From RGIG5299 sp045588575 (lineage in GTDB: Bacteria > Bacillota > Clostridia > Oscillospirales > RGIG5299), in the NCBI GenBank assembly GCA_045588575.1, contig JAZNEJ010000004.1, positions 1-53,135 of the forward strand: a stretch of 53,135 bases of DNA. The letters run 5' to 3'. How positions within the stretch are numbered: the first letter of the stretch is position 1; each line of letters starts with the position of its first letter. Shown here in pieces: positions 14,532-22,868 of the stretch. Under the pieces are notes generated by a model that searched no databases, was not told where the DNA came from, and worked only from the letters and a program-made list of their open reading frames with translations. The position numbers and the translations under genes are program-made.

Positions 14532-16106
14532 ATGCCTATAACAGAAATATTAAAGGATAACGTTAAAAAGTTCCCGAGTGATATTGCGCTTGTTGAGCTT
14601 GATTACGAAAAAAATATAAGAAAAGAAATTTCGTGGCTTGATTTTGATAAGGAATCGTCGCGCTTTGCAAATTATTTATTGCAAAAGGGTATTAAAAAAG
14701 GCGATAAAGTTGCAATTCTGATGATGAATTCAATAAGATGGCTCACCGTTTTTTTCGGAATTTTAAAAACGGGTGCTTTGGTTGTTCCGCTTAATTTCCG
14801 TTACGATACGGGTGATATAAAAAACTGTTTAAAAACAGCGGAAACCGATTCGTTGGTTTTCGGCGGAGAGTTTATTGAAAGGCTTAATCCTCTTTCGGAA
14901 GAGCTTTCGTCTTTTGCGGTTTGCGTTTGCACCGATGAGGAATCAACTCTCGATTACGCCGAAAAATATTCCGAATGCATTTTTGGAAAAAACGAAAATG
15001 CTCCCGAGATTTTAATTGACGACCAAGATGACGGCGCTTTGTATTTCACATCGGGAACAACGGGATTTCCGAAGGCAATTTTACACAGACATCTTGCCTT
15101 TATGACTGCCTGCATAACCGAAAACAAGCATCACGGACAAACAAAGGACGATACCTTCCTTTGCATTCCTCCGCTTTATCATACGGGCGCAATAATGCAT
15201 TGGTTTGGCAGCTTTTTGGTTGGCGGAAAAGGCGTTTTGTTAAAGGGAATTAAGCCCGAATATATCTTAAAAGCGGCTTCCGAAGAAAAAGCAACGATAG
15301 TTTGGCTTTTGGTTCCGTGGGCGCAGGATATTCTCGATGCGATAGAGGCGGGCAAGGTTAATCTTAACGATTACGAGCTTTCGCAGTGGCGTCTTATGCA
15401 TATCGGCGCTCAACCCGTGCCGCCGAGCCTTATTCACAGATGGCTTATAACATTCCCCGCGCATCAGTACGACACCAACTACGGTTTAAGTGAATCAATA
15501 GGTCCGGGCTGTATTCATTTGGGCGTTGAAAACGTTGACCATGTCGGCGCTTTGGGCGTTGCGGGCTACAATTGGGAGGCAAAGGTTGTTAATCCCGATT
15601 TAACCGAGGCCGAAACGGGTAAGGTCGGTGAGCTTGCCGTTAAAGGTAACGGCGTTATGAAATGCTATTATAAAAATCCCGAGGCAACTTCCGAGGTTCT
15701 TAAAGGCGATTGGCTTTTAACGGGCGATATGGCTTATAAAGACGATAAGGGATTTTTCTACATAGTTGACCGTAAAAAAGACTTGATTATAACGGGCGGC
15801 GAAAATATTTTCCCCGTTGAAATAGAAAACTATTTAAGACAGCACGACAAAATAAAAGACGTTGGCGTAATCGGCCTTCCCGATGACCGCTTGGGTGAAA
15901 TAACCGCGGCTATTATAGAAATAAAAGAGGGAATGGCTATGACTGAAGAGGAAGTCAGCGCTTTTTGCGAGGGACTTCCGAGATATAAGCGTCCGAAGAA
16001 AATCTTTTTCGACCGCGTTCCCAGAAACGGCACCGGTAAAATAGAAAAGGTAACGTTAAGAGAACGTTACTGTATGGGGAACTTGGTTGAAGCTCAAATG
16101 AAATAA
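14532..16106 (+). CDS. AMP-forming acyl-CoA synthetase
   Basis: A 524-residue ANL-superfamily ligase. The P-loop YFTSGTTGFPKAI is near residue 175; the adenine motif is in TNYGLSE near residue 317; LLTGDMAYKDDKGFFYIVDRKKD and the catalytic Lys in PRNGTGKIEK (about residue 506) follow. It would activate a carboxylic acid to acyl-CoA with ATP. It is only distantly related to the ligase at 8375-10111 and lacks a partner acyltransferase. It starts 18 bp after the carboxypeptidase gene with GGAGAAAAAT as ribosome binding site. The terminator at 16108-16135 ends the operon. Confidence 0.87.
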   Translation: MPITEILKDNVKKFPSDIALVELDYEKNIRKEISWLDFDKESSRFANYLLQKGIKKGDKVAILMMNSIRWLTVFFGILKTGALVVPLNFRYDTGDIKNCLKTAETDSLVFGGEFIERLNPLSEELSSFAVCVCTDEESTLDYAEKYSECIFGKNENAPEILIDDQDDGALYFTSGTTGFPKAILHRHLAFMTACITENKHHGQTKDDTFLCIPPLYHTGAIMHWFGSFLVGGKGVLLKGIKPEYILKAASEEKATIVWLLVPWAQDILDAIEAGKVNLNDYELSQWRLMHIGAQPVPPSLIHRWLITFPAHQYDTNYGLSESIGPGCIHLGVENVDHVGALGVAGYNWEAKVVNPDLTEAETGKVGELAVKGNGVMKCYYKNPEATSEVLKGDWLLTGDMAYKDDKGFFYIVDRKKDLIITGGENIFPVEIENYLRQHDKIKDVGVIGLPDDRLGEITAAIIEIKEGMAMTEEEVSAFCEGLPRYKRPKKIFFDRVPRNGTGKIEKVTLRERYCMGNLVEAQMK

Positions 16107-16107
16107 A

Positions 16108-16135
16108 AAATTGCCATCATTTGATGGCAATTTTT
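16108..16135. terminator. Bidirectional terminator
   Basis: Stem AAATTGCCATCA/TGATGGCAATTT with flanking A- and T-runs between two convergent genes; it overlaps the stop codon of the minus-strand gene. Confidence 0.88.
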
Positions 16136-16661
16136 ATTTATCCGATATAAGCTTTTCCTTTTTTAAAAACAAAACAATCGGCGGAATTATAATAAACTGA
16201 AGAACTATTCCGAGCCAAGCGTTTACAAAGCCGTCCAATAAGAAAATTTCAAAGCCGAACTTTCCGCCGAAGAAAATCATAATATATTTCAAGGCCGCCC
16301 AAACGATGCGTCCGAGAATAAGCGTTAAAACAAGGTTTAAATAAAGGAAAAACGGCTTTTTCGGCAAAAGCTTATAAAGAAGACCTGCAAGAAAACCGTA
16401 GGCGGCAAGCTCAAACGCCATTGGAATTGCTCGAATGGGGAAAACGGGCATTCCTAAAATAAAGCTTCTTAAAAGAGGTGAAACAAACCCCACGAGAGCG
16501 CCGTATTTCTCACCTAAAATAAAGCCGCAAATTAAAACGGGAAGATGCATTGGCAAAAGCATATTTCCCACTTCTCGTATCTGCGATGTTAAAAAAGGAA
16601 GCAAAAAAGCGAGCGCAATAAAAAGCGCGGCTAAAATTATTTTAAAAACGGATTTTTTCAT
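16134..16661 (-). CDS. ECF transporter S component (vitamin-type substrate binder)
   Basis: A 175-residue integral membrane protein with about six hydrophobic helices and little else. The order of helices, the PMHLPVLICGFILG loop and the small size match substrate-capture (S) components of energy-coupling factor transporters, especially the group related to ThiW/HMP-type and similar vitamin transporters. The ligand cannot be decided. S components share the EcfA/EcfT module, which is not in this window. A good promoter lies at 16707-16679, and I see no riboswitch in the short leader. Confidence 0.78.
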   Translation of the reverse strand: MKKSVFKIILAALFIALAFLLPFLTSQIREVGNMLLPMHLPVLICGFILGEKYGALVGFVSPLLRSFILGMPVFPIRAIPMAFELAAYGFLAGLLYKLLPKKPFFLYLNLVLTLILGRIVWAALKYIMIFFGGKFGFEIFLLDGFVNAWLGIVLQFIIIPPIVLFLKKEKLISDK

Positions 16662-16678
16662 AACAATACCTCGCTGAA

Positions 16679-16707
16679 ATTATAGCATTGGTTTAAATAA
16701 TTGTCAA
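16679..16707 (-). promoter_or_regulatory. Promoter of the ECF S-component gene
   Basis: Minus strand TTGACA (16707-16702), 17 bp, TATAAT (16684-16679): perfect consensus. Confidence 0.85.
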
Positions 16708-16763
16708 CATATCAAAGCTTAATTGTGATATTAGACAAAAAAACGGAAAAAGCGCCAAAATAC

Positions 16764-16792
16764 TTGTTTTATACAAGAAAAAGTGATATTAT
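16764..16792 (+). promoter_or_regulatory. Promoter of AEC transporter 1
   Basis: TTGTTT (16764-16769), 17 bp, TATTAT (16787-16792). Confidence 0.6.
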
Positions 16793-16823
16793 ATTACCGC
16801 TAAAATAAAAACAGGAGAACAGT

Positions 16824-17783
16824 ATGGAAATTTTTTTCGTCACGTTAAAGCAAATGGCAATATTGCTCACTTTTATTGCCATCGGTTACGTTATGAATAA
16901 AGCAAAGCTTGTTAACGCAAACGTCGGCGCGGTTTTTGCAACGGCAGTAACCTTCTTCTTTATGCCTATGACCTGCTTTAACACTATGATAAAAAATACC
17001 AACCTTGAAAATATTATAGTTAAATGGCCCGTGCTTTTGGTTTCGGTAATCTTTTTGATTTCCTCTTTCTTTTTGGCAAAATTTATTTCAAATTTTTTCA
17101 CCAAGGATAAAATGGAGCACGCGGTTTATACCTATAGCTTCGTTATAACCAATTTGGGCTATATGGGTTATCCCATAGTTGAGGCGGTTTTCGGAGAAAT
17201 AGGGCTTTACTATTTCATGCTCTTCTGCTTGCCGCTTAACATTTTCTTGAATACAATCGGAATGAATATGCTCACTCAGCGCACGAAAATAAATTTTAAA
17301 ATGCTTCTGAACCCTATAATAATTGCCTTGGTTTTAGGCGTGGTTTTAGGTCTTTTGGGCGTTAAGCTTCCCGATTTTATTTTCGATATAACCAACACCG
17401 GCGCAGCCTGCACAACCCCTTGCGCTATGATTCTTTTGGGTTTTGTTCTTGCAAAAACTCCTTTTATAAAAATAGTTTTAAACCCCAAAATGTATATTGC
17501 GGCGGTAATAAGACTTATTGCTCTTCCGTTAATTTTCGGCGGAATTACCTTTGCGCTTTGCTATTTCTTAAAGTTGGATATGCTTTACGTTTTCTTGGTT
17601 GTTGCGGTAAGCTGCTTGCCTATGGGCTCGAACACCATTGTATTCCCCGAATCAATAGGCAAAGACGGAACGCTTGGTGCACAGTCTTGCTTTGTTTCAA
17701 CCATAATGGCTTTAATAACGCTTCCCGTTATGTTTATGCTCTTAACCGAAATTCTTAAAGGCTATAACATTTTCGGAATCTGA
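16824..17783 (+). CDS. AEC (auxin efflux carrier) family transporter, copy 1
   Basis: A 319-residue membrane protein with about ten helices and the inverted-repeat layout of the AEC/bile-acid-sodium-symporter-like fold. Conserved elements include ITNLGYMGYPI in the first half and the PCAMILLGFVLA and GAQSCFVSTIMALITLP segments in the second. Bacterial AEC members export or import small organic acids such as malate; the ligand is unknown here. It has its own promoter and terminator and is followed by a paralogue of the same length with the same arrangement, so this is a tandem duplication. Confidence 0.88.
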   Translation: MEIFFVTLKQMAILLTFIAIGYVMNKAKLVNANVGAVFATAVTFFFMPMTCFNTMIKNTNLENIIVKWPVLLVSVIFLISSFFLAKFISNFFTKDKMEHAVYTYSFVITNLGYMGYPIVEAVFGEIGLYYFMLFCLPLNIFLNTIGMNMLTQRTKINFKMLLNPIIIALVLGVVLGLLGVKLPDFIFDITNTGAACTTPCAMILLGFVLAKTPFIKIVLNPKMYIAAVIRLIALPLIFGGITFALCYFLKLDMLYVFLVVAVSCLPMGSNTIVFPESIGKDGTLGAQSCFVSTIMALITLPVMFMLLTEILKGYNIFGI

Positions 17784-17793
17784 TAAGGCTTTC

Positions 17794-17820
17794 AAAAACA
17801 CGGGTTTCCCGTGTTTTTTT
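17794..17820 (+). terminator. Terminator after AEC transporter 1
   Basis: Stem AAAACACGGG/CCCGTGTTTT with a TTT loop and a T-run. Confidence 0.88.
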
Positions 17821-17841
17821 ATATAAAAAACGGGAAAACGC

Positions 17842-17870
17842 TTGCAATAACCTTTTTAAAATGATATTAT
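17842..17870 (+). promoter_or_regulatory. Promoter of AEC transporter 2
   Basis: TTGCAA (17842-17847), 17 bp, TATTAT (17865-17870), with the same -10 as copy 1. Confidence 0.62.
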
Positions 17871-17906
17871 AAATCCTGCTACGTTTTCGATTTACGGGAG
17901 AATTTT

Positions 17907-18854
17907 ATGGAAATATTTTTAATTACGGCAAAACAAATGATAACGCTGCTTTGCTTCGTGGCAATAGGCTTTGCCTTAATAAAGCTTAAAATACTTGACC
18001 AAAACGCCACCAAGGTTGTTTCGGTTATCGTAACTAAAATTTTCATACCCATGCTTTGCTTTAACACTATGTCAAACAAAATGAAGGTTGACTCAATAGC
18101 AAAAAGCTGGCCCATTATTTTAACCTCCGTGCTTTTCCTTTGCGTTGCTTTCTTTTTGGGTAAATTTTTCGCAAAATTCTTTACGAAAGACAGAAATGAA
18201 AACTCAATTTACACCTACGGATTTGCCATTTCAAATATGGCTTACATAGGATATCCCGTGGTTAACGCCGTTTTCGGTGAAACAGGGCTTTTCTATATTA
18301 TGCTTTTCGATTTACCTTTCAGCGTTTTCGTTTTCACAATCGGAATGAGCATGCTCACTCAGCAAAATAAAATAAGGCTTAAAATGCTTGCGAATCCCAT
18401 TTTAATTGCAATTGCTCTCGGCTCCGTTGTGGGACTTGTTGGATTACAAATGCCTGAAATCGTTACAAACATAACCACTGCGGGAGCAAACTGTATGTCC
18501 CCCTGCGCCATGATTCTTATGGGACTTGTTTTGGGTAAGGCTACACTCAAAGATACGCTTTTAAAGCCTAAAATGTATCTCGTTTCGGCGGTAAGACTTA
18601 TTGCTATGCCGATAATTTTGGGAAGCATTGCTTATTTTGTTTGCTGGGCGCTTAATTTAGATATGCTTTACGCTTGTATGACCATTATTGCCGCATCGCT
18701 TCCCATGGGGGCAAACAGCGTTGCTTTCGTTGAATCGGCAGGGTTTGACGGCAAGGTTGGCGCACAGTCTTGCTTCGTTTCAAGCTTGATGGCATTAATA
18801 ACTCTCCCCATTGTATTTATGCTGCTTCAAATGCTTAATTTAGTAAGCTTTTAA
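17907..18854 (+). CDS. AEC (auxin efflux carrier) family transporter, copy 2
   Basis: A 315-residue paralogue of the preceding transporter. Both begin MEIF, share the FIPMLCFNTM/FMPMTCFNTM helix and the conserved GAQSCFVSSLMALITLP segment near the C-terminus, but differ at many loop and helix positions, so the duplication is not recent. About ten membrane helices; a carrier for an organic anion is likely. It has its own promoter (17842-17870) and terminator. Separate promoters suggest the two copies are expressed under different conditions or transport different substrates. The sugar-related oxidoreductases that follow may supply an acidic product for export (inference). Confidence 0.88.
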   Translation: MEIFLITAKQMITLLCFVAIGFALIKLKILDQNATKVVSVIVTKIFIPMLCFNTMSNKMKVDSIAKSWPIILTSVLFLCVAFFLGKFFAKFFTKDRNENSIYTYGFAISNMAYIGYPVVNAVFGETGLFYIMLFDLPFSVFVFTIGMSMLTQQNKIRLKMLANPILIAIALGSVVGLVGLQMPEIVTNITTAGANCMSPCAMILMGLVLGKATLKDTLLKPKMYLVSAVRLIAMPIILGSIAYFVCWALNLDMLYACMTIIAASLPMGANSVAFVESAGFDGKVGAQSCFVSSLMALITLPIVFMLLQMLNLVSF

Positions 18855-18860
18855 CAACTC

Positions 18861-18887
18861 GAAAACACGGATTTTTCCGTGTTTTTT
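18861..18887 (+). terminator. Terminator after AEC transporter 2
   Basis: Stem AAAACACGGA/TCCGTGTTTT with T-run; sequence related to the terminator of copy 1. Confidence 0.85.
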
Positions 18888-18951
18888 ATTTTGGGCAATT
18901 TACAAAATAAGACTAAAAAGTTACAATTTAAGACTATAAAGAAAAAAGGTG

Positions 18952-18980
18952 TTGACAAAGATAAAATAAAAGGCTACAAT
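18952..18980 (+). promoter_or_regulatory. Promoter of Gfo/Idh oxidoreductase 1
   Basis: TTGACA (18952-18957), 17 bp, TACAAT (18975-18980). Confidence 0.78.
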
Positions 18981-19023
18981 CAAAAAAGATATCAAAAACC
19001 GTATGGTTTTGGAGGAATGAAAG

Positions 19024-20208
19024 ATGAAAAAAATTAAACTCGGAATTATCGGAGCGGGCGGCAGAGCGCTCCACATGACAAGACATTTTATGGACGTTGG
19101 AACCGACTATAAGTTGGCTGACGTTGAGGTAACCGCAGTTACCGACGTTTTGAGCAAAGAGGCTTGCATGGCGCGTGCCGAAAGCGAATGGTCTAAAATA
19201 GACCTTTCAAAAGCCGCATTCTACACCGATGCAGACAAAATGCTCGATTCTGAAGATTTAGACGCCGTTATAATCGGCACACGTTGCAATCTTCATACCG
19301 AAATGGCAATTAAAGTTTTAAACAGAAACATTAATCTCTTCCTTGAAAAACCCGTTGCAATTAACTTAGAACAGCTTCTCGCTTTAAAGGCGGCGGCTGA
19401 TAAGAGCAAATCCAAAACCGTTGTTTCCTTCCCGTTGAGAAATTCCGCTCACGTTGTAACCTCTAAAAAAATTATCGAGTCAGGCGAAATCGGTGAAATC
19501 GCTCACGCAAACGGTTGGCAGAGAATAGGCTACGGCGGCACCTTCTATCATTACTGGTTCCGTGACGAAAGCATTACCGGCGGTCTTTTCATTCAAAAAA
19601 CCACTCACGATTTCGACTATATTAACTACCTCATCGGCAAAAAGCCCATTGACGTTTGCGCAATGACCTCTAAAGTTCTTATGAAGGGCGATAAACCCGC
19701 AGGTCTTTACTGTAAGGATTGCCCCGAAAATCCCACCTGTAACGAGGGTATGGTTGTTAGAAAGAGAGTCGGCATTGAGTCTAACGAGGCTCAAATGTGT
19801 TGCTATGCGGTTGATACCGGCAACGAAGATTCAAGCTCTGCAATCGTTCGTTACGAGGGCGGTATGCACATGGCGTATAACCAGAATTTCTTCCTCCGAA
19901 ATGAAGTTTCCTGCGCAAGAGGCGTATTCTTAAGCGGCAGCGAAGGTTCTCTTACTTTCGACTTCCACACGGGAAAAATTATCGTTGCAAGAAGCTTTGA
20001 AAAGAAGGTAACCGAAATTAAGGTTGACGATAACGGTTACCACTTCGGCGGCGACACCCGTCTTGCAGAGAATTTCGTTAAGGTTGTTTTGGGAATGGAA
20101 GAATCCAATACTCCCATTGAGCAGGGCCTTGCATCTGCACTTCTTTGCCTTAAAGCAAGAGATTCCGCAAGCCAGAATACATTTAAAAAGATTGTCTACG
20201 AGTTATAA
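19024..20208 (+). CDS. Gfo/Idh/MocA-family oxidoreductase, copy 1
   Basis: A 394-residue NAD(P)-dependent sugar dehydrogenase type. The Rossmann motif GIIGAGGRAL is at residues 8-17; the family EKPVAI signature is near residue 107; a Lys/Asp/His-containing active-site region includes TTHDFDYINY. A cysteine-rich insertion (CKDCPENPTC, later CC) near residue 235 probably forms a metal or disulfide site, as in some members. Such enzymes oxidise or epimerise inositols, sugars or uronic acids. It is followed by a paralogue sharing most residues, each with its own TTGACA/TACAAT promoter. Confidence 0.9.
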   Translation: MKKIKLGIIGAGGRALHMTRHFMDVGTDYKLADVEVTAVTDVLSKEACMARAESEWSKIDLSKAAFYTDADKMLDSEDLDAVIIGTRCNLHTEMAIKVLNRNINLFLEKPVAINLEQLLALKAAADKSKSKTVVSFPLRNSAHVVTSKKIIESGEIGEIAHANGWQRIGYGGTFYHYWFRDESITGGLFIQKTTHDFDYINYLIGKKPIDVCAMTSKVLMKGDKPAGLYCKDCPENPTCNEGMVVRKRVGIESNEAQMCCYAVDTGNEDSSSAIVRYEGGMHMAYNQNFFLRNEVSCARGVFLSGSEGSLTFDFHTGKIIVARSFEKKVTEIKVDDNGYHFGGDTRLAENFVKVVLGMEESNTPIEQGLASALLCLKARDSASQNTFKKIVYEL

Positions 20209-20317
20209 TTTTAAAGTTGAAAGCGCCTGCTTGAGCGGCTTTTCTTTTGCTTAAATGCGCAAAAATAAAGACTGAAAATATAAAAAACGGTTTGAAGTGG
20301 ATTTTCGTAAAAAAACA

Positions 20318-20346
20318 TTGACAATCTCTTTAAATAAGGTTACAAT
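20318..20346 (+). promoter_or_regulatory. Promoter of Gfo/Idh oxidoreductase 2
   Basis: TTGACA (20318-20323), 17 bp, TACAAT (20341-20346), the same box pair and spacing as copy 1 although the spacers differ. Confidence 0.78.
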
Positions 20347-20383
20347 TAAATAATAAAAAGCATATCGCTTGGAGGAAATATTA

Positions 20384-21568
20384 ATGAAAAAAATTAAACT
20401 CGGAATTATCGGAGCAGGCGGCAGAGCGCTTCATATGGTAAGACATTTTATGATGGCGGGCGAAGACTATAAATTAGCCGAAATTGAAGTAACCGCAGTT
20501 ACCGACGTTAAATCGAAAGAAGAATGCGTTAAATACGGTATGTCGGACTGGTTCAAAATTGACCTTTCGAATTCTCGCTTCTATACCGATGCAGATAAAA
20601 TGCTCGACACCGAAGATTTAGATGCTGTTGTAATCGGCACACGCTGCAATCTTCATACCGAAATGGCAAAAAAGGTTTTAAAAAGAGATATGACTCTCTT
20701 CCTTGAAAAACCCGTTGCAATGAATTTAGAGCAGATTTTAGAGTTAAAGGAAGCTGCCGATAAGAGCAAATCCAAAACCGTTGTTTCCTTCCCTTTAAGA
20801 AACTCCGTTCACGTTCTCACCTCTAAGAAAATTATCGAAGCAGGCGATATAGGCGAGGTTGCCTATGCAAATGCTTGGACAAGAGTTCCCTACGGCGGCA
20901 CCTATTATCATTATTGGTACCGTGATGAGAGCATCACCGGCGGTATGTTCGTTCAGAAATCAACTCACGACTTCGACTATATTAACTATCTCGTTGGCAA
21001 AAAGCCCGTTGACGTTTGCGCAATGAAATCCAAGGTTGTTATGAAGGGTGATAAGCCTGCGGGCCTTTTCTGCAAAGATTGTCCCGATAACCCCACCTGT
21101 AACGAGGGTATGGTTGTAAGAAAGAGAATTGTAATGGAATCTAACGAGGCTCAAATGTGTTGTTTCGCAGTTGACACCGGCAACGAAGATTCCGGTTCCG
21201 CAATTTTGCGTTATGAAGACGGTATGCATCTCACATACAGTCAGGCATTCTTCTTAAGAAACGAAGCTTCCTGCGCAAGAGGCGTATTCCTCGGCGGCAG
21301 CGAAGGCTCTCTTACCTTCGATTTCCACACCGGCATAATTAAGGTTGCAAGAAGCTACGAGCGCAAAACCACCGAAATTAAGGTTGACGATAACGGCGCG
21401 CATTTCGGCGGCGATATCCGTCTTGCCGAAAACTTCATTAAGGTTGTTTTGGGAATGGAAGAATCGAACACTCCCATTCAGCAGGGCTTGGATTCAGCTC
21501 TCCTTTGCCTTAAAGCAAACCAGTCGGCTGTTGAGAAACAGTTTAAAAACATTGCTTACGAGTTATAA
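20384..21568 (+). CDS. Gfo/Idh/MocA-family oxidoreductase, copy 2
   Basis: A 394-residue paralogue of the preceding enzyme, identical in length and colinear without gaps as far as I can see. The Rossmann motif, EKPVAM, THDFDYINY and the Cys cluster (CKDCPDNPTC...CC) are all kept. The start is the ATG at 20384 after GGAGGAAAT; a TTG five codons earlier overlaps that ribosome binding site and is rejected. Differences cluster in the substrate domain (for example NAWTRVPYGGTYYHYWY against NGWQRIGYGGTFYHYWF), suggesting a related but different sugar substrate or a two-step oxidation. A strong terminator follows. Confidence 0.9.
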   Translation: MKKIKLGIIGAGGRALHMVRHFMMAGEDYKLAEIEVTAVTDVKSKEECVKYGMSDWFKIDLSNSRFYTDADKMLDTEDLDAVVIGTRCNLHTEMAKKVLKRDMTLFLEKPVAMNLEQILELKEAADKSKSKTVVSFPLRNSVHVLTSKKIIEAGDIGEVAYANAWTRVPYGGTYYHYWYRDESITGGMFVQKSTHDFDYINYLVGKKPVDVCAMKSKVVMKGDKPAGLFCKDCPDNPTCNEGMVVRKRIVMESNEAQMCCFAVDTGNEDSGSAILRYEDGMHLTYSQAFFLRNEASCARGVFLGGSEGSLTFDFHTGIIKVARSYERKTTEIKVDDNGAHFGGDIRLAENFIKVVLGMEESNTPIQQGLDSALLCLKANQSAVEKQFKNIAYEL

Positions 21569-21585
21569 TTTTTATAATAAAAAAA

Positions 21586-21616
21586 CAACCCCGCCTGAAT
21601 TTCAGGCGGGGTTTTG
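21586..21616 (+). terminator. Terminator after Gfo/Idh copy 2
   Basis: Stem AACCCCGCCTGAA/TTCAGGCGGGGTT with T residues after. Confidence 0.9.
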
Positions 21617-21634
21617 TTGGTGTAAAACAGGTTG

Positions 21635-22066
21635 TTATCTTGAAACATACCAAGCTTTTCCTTTATATTCGTCCCATTCTATTTTGAGGTTTTTAAAAGT
21701 GAAAAATACGGTGAAAAATTCTGTTGCATCAATAAAATAGGTGTTCCCTTCGTATATTCCGAAGTCAAAAACGGTTATTCCTGATTTTAACTGCTCTTTA
21801 AAAAGCGAAAAAGCGGGAAAATCGGTTAAAACAGTTTTAGAATTTTCACCTTTTGATATTTCGTAAGAAGATAATGAAAAATCCTCAAAAGTAATGATTG
21901 CCGTTGCAATTTCCATATCTGTTTCGTGGGGATTTTGCTCTGCATTTTTGCGAATGTTTAAATGCCTTGCTTTAAGTTGCAAGGAGTTATTGCTGAATTT
22001 GTTAAAATTTAATTCGGTATCGTGAAATTCAAAATCTGAAAGCTTATTAACAGAAATAAATTTCAT
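21635..22066 (-). CDS. Hypothetical protein
   Basis: A 143-residue soluble protein, mostly predicted beta-strand, with no family that I recognise. The start ATG is supported by AGAGGTGATATT just upstream and by a promoter at 22113-22085. The C-terminal part (EWDEYKGKAWYVSR) contains several aromatic residues. It is transcribed alone and ends near the terminator shared with the oxidoreductase. It lies beside the tRNA-Leu repeat region, so it could be a gene brought in with it, but there is no direct sign of that. Confidence 0.6.
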   Translation of the reverse strand: MKFISVNKLSDFEFHDTELNFNKFSNNSLQLKARHLNIRKNAEQNPHETDMEIATAIITFEDFSLSSYEISKGENSKTVLTDFPAFSLFKEQLKSGITVFDFGIYEGNTYFIDATEFFTVFFTFKNLKIEWDEYKGKAWYVSR

Positions 22067-22084
22067 AATATCACCTCTATTTAC

Positions 22085-22113
22085 AGTATAGCATAAGGTT
22101 TTAGGAAAATCAA
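22085..22113 (-). promoter_or_regulatory. Promoter of the hypothetical gene
   Basis: Minus strand TTGATT (22113-22108), 17 bp, TATACT (22090-22085). Confidence 0.68.
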
Positions 22114-22180
22114 TTAAAAATAAGTTTTATACGGCCATTCATTACGCTCGCGTTCAAGTCCCTAAATTTTCAGGCAACAA

Positions 22181-22207
22181 AAAAGGTATCTCGAAAGATA
22201 CCTTTTT
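22181..22207 (-). terminator. Terminator-like hairpin in the tRNA repeat
   Basis: Stem AAAAGGTATC/GATACCTTTT with flanking A/T runs; can act on either strand. Confidence 0.7.
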
Positions 22208-22210
22208 CAT

Positions 22211-22231
22211 TGGTGCGCACGAAGGGACTTG
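22211..22231 (-). pseudogene. tRNA-Leu 3'-end fragment
   Basis: 21 bp identical to the 3' end of tRNA-Leu including CCA (22361-22381), without the rest of the gene: a duplicated tRNA end of the kind left by integration or tandem duplication. Confidence 0.7.
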
Positions 22232-22327
22232 TTCTCGCCTGCGGGCTCGGTCACTTCGCGTTCTGACCGTTCCCCGAACGGTCATTCATTACGCTCTGCC
22301 TTCAAGTCCCTATTTAATTACATAAAC

Positions 22328-22358
22328 AAAAAATCCACCTCAAAGGGTGGATTTTTTA
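22328..22358 (-). terminator. Terminator of tRNA-Leu
   Basis: Stem AAAATCCACC/GGTGGATTTT directly after the CCA end on the minus strand, with T-run. Confidence 0.8.
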
Positions 22359-22360
22359 TT

Positions 22361-22444
22361 TGGTGCGCACGAAGGGACTTGAACCCCCACATCGAAGATA
22401 CCAGATCCTAAGTCTGGCGCGTCTGCCAATTCCGCCACGTGCGC
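22361..22444 (-). tRNA. tRNA-Leu (anticodon UAG)
   Basis: An 84-nt class II tRNA with encoded CCA. Acceptor GCGCACG/CGTGCGC, anticodon stem-loop CCAGA-CTTAGGA-TCTGG giving UAG, a short variable arm and the T-arm GGGGGTTCAAGTCCC. It reads CUN leucine codons. Its 3' 21 bp recur at 22211-22231. Confidence 0.95.
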
Positions 22445-22451
22445 AAACATT

Positions 22452-22474
22452 AAACCCCGCAAAACACGGGGTTT
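22452..22474 (-). terminator. Hairpin after rpsT
   Basis: Stem AAACCCCG/CGGGGTTT between rpsT and tRNA-Leu; the T-run on the minus strand is weak, so read-through into the tRNA is possible. Confidence 0.65.
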
Positions 22475-22480
22475 AAAGGG

Positions 22481-22732
22481 TTAGTTTGCCATCTTTTTTG
22501 CAAGAGCGGATTTTTTTCTTGCTGCAGTGTTCTTTTTAATAAGACCTTTTGTTGCTGCTTTATCGATTTTCTTAACAGCTTCAAGATAAGCTGCATCGGT
22601 GTTTTCACCGTTTGCTTTAGCAACCTCAAAATCTTTTATAGCGTTTTTAAGAGCAGTCTTCTTTGCTTTGTTGGCTGCGGTTTCATCAGCGGTGATGAGA
22701 ACTCTTTTCTTTGCCGACTTAATGTTTGCCAT
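22481..22732 (-). CDS. rpsT: 30S ribosomal protein S20
   Basis: An 83-residue basic helical protein beginning MANIKSAKKRVLI, the S20 signature, and ending KKSALAKKMAN. It binds 16S rRNA in the small subunit. The start ATG at 22732 follows a strong AGGAGGTG site; an upstream extension seen in the same frame is not coding. The promoter at 22803-22775 drives it alone, as is common for rpsT. Confidence 0.96.
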   Translation of the reverse strand: MANIKSAKKRVLITADETAANKAKKTALKNAIKDFEVAKANGENTDAAYLEAVKKIDKAATKGLIKKNTAARKKSALAKKMAN

Positions 22733-22774
22733 CAGTTGCACCTCCTTGCCGTGCTTTTGAATTAACCTTTTAGT

Positions 22775-22803
22775 ATTATACATTCTTTTTAAGTTAAAAT
22801 CAA
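22775..22803 (-). promoter_or_regulatory. rpsT promoter
   Basis: Minus strand TTGATT (22803-22798), 17 bp, TATAAT (22780-22775). Confidence 0.78.
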
Positions 22804-22868
22804 GTATTTTCTAAAAAATAGTAAAAAAAGAAGCATTTTTATCTTAAAAATTTTAAAAAATAAAAGGG

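Larger units (their letters stand above)
22136..22312. repeat. tRNA-Leu-associated repeat block
   Basis: CATTCATTACGCTC followed two or three bases later by TTCAAGTCCCT occurs at 22136-22163 and 22283-22311. Between them lie a terminator hairpin (22181-22207) and a 21-bp copy of the tRNA-Leu 3' end (22211-22231). The second block is again followed by a hairpin (22328-22358) and then the true tRNA-Leu 3' end. The interior 22232-22282 is GC-rich with a GACCGTTC-CCC-GAACGGTC hairpin. No coding function is seen in 22114-22360. Confidence 0.78.

Noticed and set aside
16662..16760. Riboswitch ahead of the ECF S-component gene
   Set aside because: The leader between promoter and start is too short (about 15-20 bases) to hold any known vitamin riboswitch.
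22229..22411. ORF of 60 residues across the tRNA-Leu repeat
   Set aside because: It runs through tRNA and terminator sequence; the translated text is the usual false ORF from a reversed tRNA.
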